Shown here in pieces: positions 1 to 8,276 of a stretch of 27,980 bases of DNA. Within the stretch, counting starts at the first letter, position 1, and every line of letters begins with the position of its first letter. The notes under the pieces were generated by a model. The model had not been told where the DNA came from. It saw nothing but the letters and a program-made list of their open reading frames with translations, and did no database searches. The stretch comes from an uncultured Pseudomonadota bacterium (GTDB lineage Bacteria; Pseudomonadota; Gammaproteobacteria; Xanthomonadales; Ahniellaceae), in contig CALKUS010000222.1 of the NCBI GenBank assembly GCA_937996755.1, positions 1-27,980 of the forward strand, written 5' to 3'. The translations under genes were made by a program, and so were the position numbers.

Positions 1-49
1 ATCTACACAGGCGAAGACACTCTTTCCCTACACGACGCTCTTCCGATCT
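1..49 (+). other. Illumina P5/TruSeq adapter contamination
   Basis: Bases 1-8 match the end of the P5 flow-cell oligo, bases 9-16 (AGGCGAAG) match the i5 index I know as D505, and bases 17-49 match the 33-base TruSeq read-1 primer ending in CTTCCGATCT. Genomic sequence starts at base 50. Read on the minus strand, the adapter adds the residues DRKSVV and a stop to the neighbouring gene, so the apparent C-terminus there is artificial. Confidence 0.98.
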
Positions 50-1850
50 AGCGTGACCGTGAACGAGAACGCCGTCGTGCCCGCGTTGCCTTCGGCGAGC
101 GTGCGGTCGCCGATCGCGATCGTGGCGGTGTCGTCGTTGTTGATCGTGCCGACGCCGCTGCCGTCGGACACCGTGACGGCCGCGTTGCTCGGCGTGCCGA
201 GCGACACCGTGAACGCCTCGTCCTGTTCCACGAGCGTCTCGCCGACCACGTTGACCGTCACGGTCTGCGTTTCGGCGTTCGTGCCGGCGAACGTGAGCGT
301 GCCGGAAGCGGTTGCGTAGTCGCCCGGCTGCGTGGCCGTGCCGTTCGCGGTGCTGAACGGCACCGTGAAGCCGCCCTGCACGGCGCCCGTGAGCGTGACG
401 GTGAACGAGAACGCGGTCGTACCGGCGTTGCCCTCCGCCAGCGTGCGGTCGCCGATCGCGATCGACGCGCTGTCGTCGTTCGTGATCGTGCCCACCGCAT
501 TGCCGTCCGCGAGCGTGACGCCCGCATTGCTCGGCGTGCCGAGCGCGACGTTGAACGTTTCGTTCGCCTCGAGCACGGTGTCGCCGACCACGTTGACGGT
601 GACGGTCTGCGTTTCGCCGGTGGTCCCCGCGAACGTGAGGTTGCCCGACGCGCTCGCGTAGTCGCCCGGCTGCGTGGCCGTGCCGTTCGACGTGCTGAAC
701 GGCACGGTGAAGCCGCCGGCCACGTTGCCGGTCAACGTCACGGTGAACGTGAACGCGGTCGTGCCGGAATTGCCTTCGGCGAGCGTGCGGTCGGCGATGG
801 CGAGCGATGCGCCGTCGTCGTTGCTGATCGTGCCCACGCCCGCGCCGTCGGACACCGTGACGGCCGCGTTGCTCGGCGTGCCGAGCGCGACGTTGAACGT
901 TTCGTTCGCTTCGACCGACGTGTCGCCCACCACGTTCACGGTGAACGTGCGCGTCTCGCCGGGCGTGCCGGTGAACGTGAGCGTGCCCGAGTTGCTGGCG
1001 TAGTCGCCCGGCTGCGTCGCCGTGCCGTCGGACGTGCTGAACGGCACGGTGAAGCCGCCCTGCACGCCGTTGTTCAGCGTCACCGTGAACGTGAACGCGG
1101 TCGTGCCGGCATTGCCTTCGGCGAGCGTGACGTCGTTCACCGAGATCGATGCTGCGTCGTCGTTCGTGATCGTGCCGAGGCCGGTGCCGTCCGATGCCGT
1201 CACGCCGGCAACGCTCGCGGAGCCGAGGTTGAGGCTGAACGTCTCGTTCGCCTCGACGATCGTCTCGCCGACGACGTTGACGGTCGCGGTCTGCGTTTCA
1301 CCCGCGGTACCCGCGAACGTGAGCGTGCCGGACGTGTTCGCGTAGTCGCCCGGCTGCGTCGCCGTGCCGTCGGACGTGGCGAACGGCAGCGTGAAGCCGC
1401 CCTGCACGGAACCCGTCAGCGTGACCGTGAAGCCGAACGCCGTCGTGCCGGCATTGCCTTCGGCCAGCGTGCGATCGGCGACCGCGAACGTCGCGCTGTC
1501 GTCGTTGTTGATCGTGCCGGCGCCCGTGCCATCGGAGATCGTCGCGTTCACCGGGCTGCTGAGCACGACGCTGAACGTTTCGTTCCCTTCGACGGTCGTG
1601 TCGCCACTCACCGGCACGGTGACCGTGGCCGTGAGCGAGCCGCCGGCGGTGAAGTTCACGGTCTGGCTGGTGACGGCGGTGAAGTCGGAGCCCGCGGTCG
1701 CCGTGCCGTTCGACGTGTTCACCACCACGCTCGACGCGCCCGTGTTGTTCGAGCGCGTGATCGTGAAGTTGAAGTTCGTGGTGCCCGCGTTGCCTTCGCT
1801 CAGCGTCACGTCGTTGATCGTCAGCGACGACGAGGTGACCGGGAACGCGT
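50..1850 (-). repeat. Tandem Calx-beta coding repeats, 342-bp period
   Basis: The codons for the conserved motif TQPGDYA recur with the same spacing: the gtagtcgcccggctgcgt core starts at 316, 658, 1000 and 1342, exactly 342 bp (114 codons) apart. A diverged fifth copy (SDFTAV) lies 339 bp further on, near 1681. Neighbouring units are highly alike in DNA as well as protein, which suggests recent unit duplication and makes copy number unreliable in a short-read assembly. Confidence 0.9.
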
Positions 1851-3525
1851 AGCTGACGATGCGCGTGCGCCAGTTGAAGGAACCGTCGGCGCTGAGGTAC
1901 TCGCCGATGTACCAGAACGTGCGGTCGTCGCTCGGGTCGACCTGGATCGTCGAGTAGTCGCCCCAGCGCGTCAGGCCGCCGGTCTGCGAGCCGGTGCCCG
2001 TGAATGCGACGATTTCGGACTGGAACGTGTTGAGCGCGTCGCTGGATTCGCGTCCGGCGATGCCGATCGACGGGCGCGTGCCCGCAGTCGCGTTCGCCAG
2101 GCTGTAACCGGCGGCGATGTTGCCGTTGCCGTCCATTGCGACCGAGCCCATCCAGCGGTCGCCCGTGGCACCCGGGTCGTAGGTCGCGTTCTGGAACAGC
2201 GTCGGCCGGTTCGCGACGACGACGTCCGCGGGATTGCCGAGCGGATTGCGGATCTCGTACCAGCGGAACGCGGAGCTGCGCGAGCCGGCGCCGTCGGGAT
2301 CGACCGACTGCGCCACCAGCAGGCTCTCGACGCCGCCGCGGTTGCGGAACGCCGCGCGGTACATCAGGCGCGTGCCGAGCGTGTCGAGCAGGTTGGTCGT
2401 GCCGGGCTGCGCGACGCAGGCGCCGCCGCCGCCGTTGCACGGGAATGTCGTCGCGCCCGTGTTGAGGCCGACGAACGAACCCGTCGCGCCCCCGAAGCCG
2501 TCATTGAACGTGATCGTGCCGGCCGTGAAGTTCGGCTTCAGCTTGATCATGCGCAGCTGGAGCGCCGTCGAGTAGCGGATGAAAATGCCGCCCTGCGCCG
2601 TCGTGCTCGGCAACGTCGTGCCGTCGAGGTCGGCCGGCAGGAACGCCGCGCCGCCCGCGTAGAACGCGGTCGGCGTGCAGAGCGTCGTCGCGGTCGGGTC
2701 GCCGGCGAGCATCTTCACGCGGTCGGAGACGCACAGCGCCGCGCCCGAGTTCCCGCCTGCGGGCGAGCCCTGGAAGATGTTGTACGACGTGTAGTAACCG
2801 TCGGGCCAGATGCCGAGCTTGCCGTAGTCGTTGAAGCCTTCCGGCGCCGTCGACGAGAACTGCACCGAGTAGCGCGCTTACGTGCCCATCGGGTTGTTGG
2901 TCGTCGAGACTGCGAAGCACTGGAAGTAGGGCGCAACCGGGTTGCCGCCGCTCACGGCGAACGCGAACTGGCTGAGGATCCAGCGATCGGCGAGGCGGTC
3001 GTACTGCAGGATCGGGTCGCCGCGGTTGGTCGTGCCGCATTCGTTCGCGATGCCGGCGAACAGCGCATTGCCGTTCGTGGGCGCCATCAGCACGGTGCCG
3101 CTCTTGTTGAACACGGCGTACTGGCTGTTGACCCACGCCACGATGTGGTTCGGGCCGACCGCCATGGTCATGTCGGGCGGTGCGCCCGTCATCGAAAAGC
3201 CGGCGAGGCCGACGCCGGGACCTTCGAAGCTGGTGCCCGCGACGAGCGCGGCGGGCTCCGGGGTGGCGGTCTGTACGAACGGCTGCAGTCGCTCCGCGTC
3301 GGGCGATGGCGCCTCGGGCAGCTCGAACAGCGTCTCCATCTCGTTCTCGACGATCTGGCCGTTCTCGCGCGTTACCGGCTTCGGATGCATCGCGAGCACG
3401 TCGAGCCGCTCGGATACGCCGTGGTAGGTCATCACCGGCTGGACGGTCGGTCCAGGCTGCGCCGCCGCGTGCACGGTCCCGCCGAGCGCCAGCAGCGCCA
3501 GCGCCACACTGAGTCGAATCGACAT
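50..3525 (-). pseudogene. Secreted Calx-beta repeat protein, interrupted by in-frame TAA and truncated by contig edge
   Basis: The start is taken at ATG 3525, where a hydrophobic signal peptide begins (MSIRLSVALALLALGG, predicted cleavage after VHA). A GTG 39 bases upstream would add a polar extension. The N-terminal 490 or so residues look like a sialidase/propeller-type secreted domain, with motifs such as MAVGPNHIVAWVN, KLGIWPDGYY and GDYSTIQVDP. Five complete Calx-beta domains and the start of a sixth follow, each opening with L(A/S)EGN(A/S)GTT and ending in a GTI(T/N/S)NDD-like motif. A TAA at 2878-2880 splits the frame after NPMGT, but the same frame continues with ARYSVQFSS, so one base change (for example TAC to TAA) explains it. 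The 3' end of the gene is missing because the contig ends in adapter. The product is probably an extracellular, Ca-binding, adhesin-like protein. The gene may be broken, or the stop may be a sequencing error. Confidence 0.85.
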
Positions 3526-3623
3526 GTCCCCGAACCCCTGATTTCGGTACGCCCGAAGTCGCAATTCTTAACAGACTCGGGGCGGAGTGTCCCGTGATTT
3601 GCCCGGGAGGAAGCCTCCGACCG

Positions 3624-4013
3624 CTACAGGAAGGCCTCCAGCCAGGTCACCAGGGACGAGCGCTTGCGCGCGGCCACCCGCCGGAAGGCCAGCAGCAGGC
3701 GCTCCTCGAGCAGGTCCTCGGCGAACAGCTCCATCCGGACGGCCGTCACCTGCTCGTGGCCGTTGCGGACCTCGCCGCGGCCGGTGGCGAGCCACTCGAA
3801 CTGCACGTCGCAGGTCTGCGCGATGCGCGTCATGTGTTCGACCGTGGGCGAGGTGCCGCCGGGCAGCTCCCATTGCGCGACGGCGCTCGGGCCGACGCCG
3901 ACCCGGCTCGCGAGCGCGGCCTGGCTCAGCGCCGCGAGCCGCCGCGCATGGCGCACGCGATCCTGCAATGCGCCGGCGAACTGGCGGTCGGTGGCGCGGC
4001 GGCTCGGCGACAT
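3624..4013 (-). CDS. XRE-family helix-turn-helix transcriptional regulator
   Basis: This 129-residue protein starts at ATG 4013, with GGGAG six bases upstream. An upstream in-frame start at 4097 is possible but has no such site. Residues about 18-78 form a Cro/C1-type HTH: the segment LAALSQAALASRVGV is followed by PSAVAQWE and ends in the FEWLATGRGE motif common in small XRE repressors. The C-terminal 45 residues are charged, with no recognised ligand-binding domain. It is divergent from the protease-MBL-DUF2235 operon, and the 212-bp gap carries repeated CTCAG boxes, so control of that operon and of itself is likely (inference). The Calx-beta gene lies 98 bp downstream on the same strand. 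Confidence 0.85.
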   Translation of the reverse strand: MSPSRRATDRQFAGALQDRVRHARRLAALSQAALASRVGVGPSAVAQWELPGGTSPTVEHMTRIAQTCDVQFEWLATGRGEVRNGHEQVTAVRMELFAEDLLEERLLLAFRRVAARKRSSLVTWLEAFL

Positions 4014-4030
4014 CGGCGGCTCCCAGTGAT

Positions 4031-4127
4031 GCTCAGCGACTGAGCGACTCTGATCGCAGTTCCTCAGCATCGCTGTGGCACCGCGAACCCGCTGCACTTA
4101 GTGCCGTTCGCGCTCAGTTCCTCTCAG
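4031..4127. promoter_or_regulatory. Putative operator: CTCAG box cluster in divergent promoter region
   Basis: A perfect inverted repeat GCTCAG-CGA-CTGAGC occupies 4031-4045. Further CTCAG boxes occur at 4063-4067, 4113-4117 and 4123-4127. An outer imperfect repeat (ATGCTCAG at 4029 against CTCAGCAT near 4063) brackets the first group. It lies directly upstream of the XRE gene and before the divergent protease operon, where an autoregulatory operator is expected. Binding is inferred. Confidence 0.5.
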
Positions 4128-4225
4128 CGGGCCCGGCAGCGCGCGCGGCTTCCGCGCCAGGCACCGGGATGCGACAAGGGCGCGGGGGATGGAACCGGGC
4201 GCGCGTCGCGCGCCGCGAGGCGGGC

Positions 4226-6076
4226 ATGGGCATGCAGCAGGCGCGAAGGCTCGCGGAGCTGGTGTTGTACGGCACGGGCGACCAGCGCCGTTTCGTGCAG
4301 GACGGTGCGATCTTCTTCGAGGTGTGGCTGAGCCTCGTGCAGGCGAACGGCGATGCCGCCGCCGTGCTGCTGCAGCCCTATCTCGACCTGCCGCCCGCGG
4401 GCCTCGCGAAGGCGCTGCGCAGCGTCGGCGTCACGCCGGGCGACAACCGCCTCGTCTACAACAACACGCTCGTCTCGCTGTTCGTGACCGTGAAGACGCT
4501 CGTGTGCGTCATCGCGCCGCTCACGCACTGGTACCGGCGCGCGATCGAGAAAGCGAAGGGGCCGGTCACGCCGATCGAGGTCGCGAAGGCCGCGCTCGCG
4601 TCGAACGTGTGGGCCGACCTGCCGGTGCGCGAAGCGTTGCGCGCGCCGAGCGGCGTGCCGCCCGAGCTGCTGTCGTTCGTGCGCATCGCGGGCGTCGTGG
4701 CGCAGCTCGCGCTCGGCAGGCATGCGCAGGACAGCGGCGAGGCGCGCGCGAAGGCGCTGCTCGACCGCATCGTGGCCGTCGACCCCGAGGAGGGACGCAA
4801 GCTGATCGAACGCACGATCGCGGCGGGCTGGGCGGCGCTCGAGGCGAAGGGACTGCCGCCGACGCCGGCGCCCGACAGCCTCGTGTACGCGGTCACCGCC
4901 GATCGCCCGGCGTTCCTCGCGGTGGCCGACTCGCGTCGCACGGTGAAGGCCGATGCGGCGTTCGCGGTCTTCAACACCTCGTGCCGCAAGCTGCGCTGGG
5001 CGATCGTCGACTCGGGCATCGACGCGGGCCATCCGGCGTTCGCGCGCTCCGCGGCCGCGACGCAGCTGAAGCCGAAGGACTGCGTCGCCGCGTCGCGCGT
5101 GGTCGAAACCTACGAGCTCACCTGGCTCACCGAGATCCTGTCGCGCGGAACCGGGCCGCTGCCGGAACGGTTCCAGCGACCGGCGCTCGCAAAGCGCCTC
5201 GAGCGCGTGCGCAAGCGCACGGACGCCTGCCTGCCGATCGACTGGGGACTGCTGCTGCCGCTGCTGCGCATCGAGCCGCGCGACTACGTGCAGCCGGCCG
5301 ACCGCCACGGCACGCACGTCGCGGGCACGCTCGCGGCCGACTGGCCGAGCGGCCCGCGCGGACCCATGCGCGGCATCTGCCCGGACCTCGAGCTGGTCGA
5401 CGTGCGCGTGTGCAAGGACGACGGCAGCAGCACGGAGTTCGTCGTCACCGCCGCGCTGCAGCTGATCCGATATCTCAACGCCCACGCCGAGATGATGGTG
5501 GTGAACGGGGTCAACATGAGCCTGTCGCTCGAGCACGACGTGGCGAATTACGCGTGCGGGCGCACGCCGGTGTGCCTCGAAGCCGAGCGTGCGGTCGGCG
5601 CGGGCATCGTCGTCGTCGCTGCCGCGGGCAATCGCGGCTACCGCCACATCCGCGCGGCGGACGAGAGCTCGTTCTACCAGTTCTGCGCGGTGAGTATTAC
5701 CGATCCGGGTAACGCACAAGGCGTGATCACGGTGGGCGCCACGCATCGGCGCGAGCCGCACAACTTCGGCGTGAGCTATTTCTCCAGTCGCGGACCGACC
5801 GGCGACGGCCGCATCAAGCCCGACCTGGTCGCGCCGGGCGAGAAGATCTACGCACCGGCGCCGAATGGCGAGGCGGTGACGCTCGACGGCACGAGCATGG
5901 CGACGCCGCACGTGAGCGGCGCCGCTGCGCTGCTCATGGCGCGCAACCCGGAGCTCGTCGGCCAGCCCGAGCGCATCAAGCGGATCCTCTGCGACACCGC
6001 GACCGACCTCGGTCGCGAGCGCTATTTCCAGGGCCACGGCCTGCTCGACATCCTGCGCGCGCTGCAATCGGTCTGA
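4226..6076 (+). CDS. Subtilisin-like (S8) serine protease with unknown N-terminal domain
   Basis: This is a 616-residue protein. The start at 4226 is chosen for GAGG five bases upstream; ATG 4169 in the same frame is an alternative. The S8 triad is visible: Asp262 in VDSGID, His361 in DRHGTHVAG and Ser557 in GTSMATPHVSG, with oxyanion Asn469 in AAGNRG. About 99 residues separate Asp and His, much more than in subtilisin, so there is an insertion near residues 285-355. Residues 1-255 are not a recognised propeptide. They are mostly helical-looking, with a weak hydrophobic stretch at 82-100. There is no signal peptide, so a cytoplasmic protease is expected, unlike most secreted subtilases. The MBL gene follows after 18 bp and DUF2235 overlaps that. 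It may process a partner or substrate within this cassette (inference). Confidence 0.9.
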   Translation: MGMQQARRLAELVLYGTGDQRRFVQDGAIFFEVWLSLVQANGDAAAVLLQPYLDLPPAGLAKALRSVGVTPGDNRLVYNNTLVSLFVTVKTLVCVIAPLTHWYRRAIEKAKGPVTPIEVAKAALASNVWADLPVREALRAPSGVPPELLSFVRIAGVVAQLALGRHAQDSGEARAKALLDRIVAVDPEEGRKLIERTIAAGWAALEAKGLPPTPAPDSLVYAVTADRPAFLAVADSRRTVKADAAFAVFNTSCRKLRWAIVDSGIDAGHPAFARSAAATQLKPKDCVAASRVVETYELTWLTEILSRGTGPLPERFQRPALAKRLERVRKRTDACLPIDWGLLLPLLRIEPRDYVQPADRHGTHVAGTLAADWPSGPRGPMRGICPDLELVDVRVCKDDGSSTEFVVTAALQLIRYLNAHAEMMVVNGVNMSLSLEHDVANYACGRTPVCLEAERAVGAGIVVVAAAGNRGYRHIRAADESSFYQFCAVSITDPGNAQGVITVGATHRREPHNFGVSYFSSRGPTGDGRIKPDLVAPGEKIYAPAPNGEAVTLDGTSMATPHVSGAAALLMARNPELVGQPERIKRILCDTATDLGRERYFQGHGLLDILRALQSV

Positions 6077-6094
6077 CGACGGCGAGGAATCCAG

Positions 6095-7162
6095 ATGATT
6101 TCGCTCGAGGCGATCAAGGCGAAGCACGGCGACTGCCTGCTGCTGCAGTGGGGCACGGCGGCGAAGAAGCGCACCGCGCTCATCGACGGCGGCCCGAGCT
6201 CGGTGTACGCCGATTTCCTGCGCGACCGCATCGAGGCGCTCGCGGGCAACGGCAAGCTCGAGCTCGAGCTGGTGATGCTCAGCCACATCGACGACGACCA
6301 CATCAACGGGCTGCTCGACTTCGCCAAGGAGGTCGAGGACGGCGACGCGCCCGACGTCGTCGTGCGAGCGCTCTGGCACAACACGCTCGAGGGCCTGCTC
6401 GACGATCCGCTCACCGAGCGCACCGGCACCGCGGCGACCGCCGCGATCGAGGGCGCGCTCGCGATGCCGCCGGGCACGAGCGACGTGTGGACGGCCAAGG
6501 TGATCGCCTCGGTACCGCAGGGCCAGCAGCTCGGCGGGTTCGCGACGCGGCTCGGCTGGAAGCTCAATCCGGGCTTCCCGAACAAGCTCGTGATGCGCGG
6601 TGGCGGGAAGGACGGCGTGAAGATCAAGGGGCTCGAGCTCACGGTCGTCGCGCCGGCCGTGGAAGAGCTCGAGACGTTGCGCAAGTTCTGGAAGAAGCTG
6701 CGCAAGCAGGACATCACGGCGGCGTATTCCGACGACTCGCCGTACAACCTTTCCAGCATCGTGGTGCTCGCGGAGTTCGGCGGACGACGCATCCTGCTCA
6801 CCGGCGACGCGCGCGGCGACCTCGTGCTGCAGGGCCTCGACGAGCTCGGGCTGCTGGACGCGGACGGCGCCATCCACGTCGACGTGCTCAAGCTGCCGCA
6901 CCACGGCAGCCGGAACAACGTCGAGCCGGAATTCTTCGAGCGCGTCACGGCCGACCACTACGTGGTGTCGGGCGACCGCGTGAAGTTCCCGAACCCGGCG
7001 AAGGACACGATGAAGATGCTGCACGCGGCGCGTGGAGACGACGACTACAAGGTCTACTGCACCTACGCGATCGCCGACATGAAAACGCTGTTCAAGGACA
7101 AGCTCGTGACGCCCGCCGCGGGCGAGACGAGCGTCGTGGTGAAGCTGAAGGACAAGCCGTGA
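6095..7162 (+). CDS. MBL-fold metallohydrolase, ComEC/Rec2-type
   Basis: This 355-residue protein starts at ATG 6095, with GAGGA about eight bases upstream. Metallo-beta-lactamase motifs are seen in order: DGG near residue 31, the zinc motif SHIDDDHINGL (His64, Asp66, Asp68, His69), LTGDARGD in the middle to C-terminal half, and the ComEC/Rec2-like LPHHGSRNN. No signal peptide or membrane helices are present, so it resembles the soluble hydrolase domain of ComEC rather than the DNA channel. The substrate is unknown; relatives act on nucleic acids or phosphodiesters. It sits between the S8 protease (18-bp gap) and the DUF2235 gene, whose GTG start overlaps its TGA stop, so the three are almost certainly translated from one message. 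Confidence 0.88.
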   Translation: MISLEAIKAKHGDCLLLQWGTAAKKRTALIDGGPSSVYADFLRDRIEALAGNGKLELELVMLSHIDDDHINGLLDFAKEVEDGDAPDVVVRALWHNTLEGLLDDPLTERTGTAATAAIEGALAMPPGTSDVWTAKVIASVPQGQQLGGFATRLGWKLNPGFPNKLVMRGGGKDGVKIKGLELTVVAPAVEELETLRKFWKKLRKQDITAAYSDDSPYNLSSIVVLAEFGGRRILLTGDARGDLVLQGLDELGLLDADGAIHVDVLKLPHHGSRNNVEPEFFERVTADHYVVSGDRVKFPNPAKDTMKMLHAARGDDDYKVYCTYAIADMKTLFKDKLVTPAAGETSVVVKLKDKP

Positions 7163-8226
7163 AGCGGCTCGTCGTCTGCGCCGACGGCACGTGGAACGTG
7201 CGCGACCAGGTCGACGAGGCGACCGGAAAGCGCAGGCCGACGAACGTGACGAAGGTGGCGCGCACGGTGCGCGCGATCGCGCCCGACGGCACGCACCAGG
7301 TGGTCGGCTACTTCGACGGCGTCGGGACGGGCGGGCCGCTCGACAAGTTCACGGGCGGCGCGTTCGGCGACGGCATGTGCCGCAACGTCGTCGCGCTGTA
7401 CCGGTTCCTGCTCTACAACTACGTGCCGGGCGACGAGCTCTATTTCTTCGGTTTCAGCCGCGGCGCGTTCACGGTGCGCACGCTGGCGGGATTCATGAAC
7501 TACGTCGGCCTGCTCGACAAGGACGACGACTACTTCGTGCCCGAGGTCTTCGGCCTCTACGAGCGGCGCGTCGCACCCGACTCGCCGGAATGGCAGGTCG
7601 CGTTCCGCAAGTCCGATCGCCGCGCGTGCCCCGCGATCAGGTACATCGGTGTCTGGGACACGGTCGGGTCGCTCGGCGCGCCCGGCTGGCTCGGCAAGTT
7701 CGTCAACGGCAGGAAGTACGCGTTCCACGACGTCGGCCTGAGCGCGCCGATCCAGAACGCGTACCACGCGCTCGCGATCGACGAGCACCGCGTGCCGTTC
7801 GCGCCGACGCTGTGGCAGCGCCCGCCCGGCTGGCCCGGCGAGCTGGAGCAGGCGTGGTTCGCGGGCGTGCACAGCAACGTCGGCGGCAGCTACAAGCCGG
7901 ACGGCGCCGCGAACGAGGCGCTGCACTGGCTCGTCGAGAAGGCGGAACGCCTCGGCCTCGCGTTCGACAACGCCGCGCTCGCGCACTACGAGCCGCATTT
8001 CCGCGCGAACCTCAACGACTCGATGACCGCGCTGTACCGCCCGATGGGCAAGCTGCTGCGCGACGTCGGCAAGCACGTCGCGCACGGCGAGAAGCTGCAC
8101 CGTTCCGTGCTCGACCGCTACGGCGCCGACGCCGGCTACCGCCCGAAGAACCTCGAGTCCGTGATCTCGCACGGCGTCAGCAGCCTGCCGATCGCGGAGA
8201 CCACGCGCGTCGGGCGCGAGGCCTAG
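7159..8226 (+). CDS. DUF2235 alpha/beta-hydrolase (Tle1-like phospholipase fold)
   Basis: This 355-residue protein starts at GTG 7159, overlapping the MBL stop in a GTGA arrangement typical of translational coupling. Family hallmarks: CADGTWN at the N-terminus, DGVGTGG, the nucleophile elbow GFSRGAF with Ser100, VWDTVGS with Asp167, and GVHSNVGGSY with His238. This is the Ser-Asp-His arrangement of T6SS Tle1 phospholipase effectors. No VgrG, PAAR or immunity gene is nearby, and there is no signal peptide, so a role as a secreted toxin is not supported here. A membrane-directed lipase kept inside the cell and controlled by its operon partners is possible (inference). Its stop lies 50 bp from the convergent methyltransferase. 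Confidence 0.88.
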   Translation: MKRLVVCADGTWNVRDQVDEATGKRRPTNVTKVARTVRAIAPDGTHQVVGYFDGVGTGGPLDKFTGGAFGDGMCRNVVALYRFLLYNYVPGDELYFFGFSRGAFTVRTLAGFMNYVGLLDKDDDYFVPEVFGLYERRVAPDSPEWQVAFRKSDRRACPAIRYIGVWDTVGSLGAPGWLGKFVNGRKYAFHDVGLSAPIQNAYHALAIDEHRVPFAPTLWQRPPGWPGELEQAWFAGVHSNVGGSYKPDGAANEALHWLVEKAERLGLAFDNAALAHYEPHFRANLNDSMTALYRPMGKLLRDVGKHVAHGEKLHRSVLDRYGADAGYRPKNLESVISHGVSSLPIAETTRVGREA

Positions 8227-8276
8227 GGAACTTCTGGACAAATCCCGCCGCGACGCGCGGGCATCGGTGCAGGGTC

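Noticed and set aside
50..1850. CRISPR or satellite-like array
   Set aside because: The 342-bp period is coding, matches a protein domain and has no short repeat/spacer pattern.
53..1852. Repeated plus-strand frames of about 109 codons across the Calx-beta region
   Set aside because: They recur with the 342-bp unit and are the antisense of the repeats, with stops at unit junctions; no ribosome sites.
4124..7024. Minus-strand open frame opposite the protease and MBL genes
   Set aside because: The translation is Arg/Asp/Val/His-rich shadow sequence; the plus strand has coupled genes with triad and zinc motifs.
7159..8226. T6SS effector locus
   Set aside because: The DUF2235 protein resembles Tle1, but there is no VgrG, PAAR, adaptor or immunity gene next to it, and its start overlaps the MBL gene.
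8227..8276. Terminator hairpin between the DUF2235 and methyltransferase genes
   Set aside because: Only a 5-bp CCCGC/GCGGG stem with no T-run; too weak to call.
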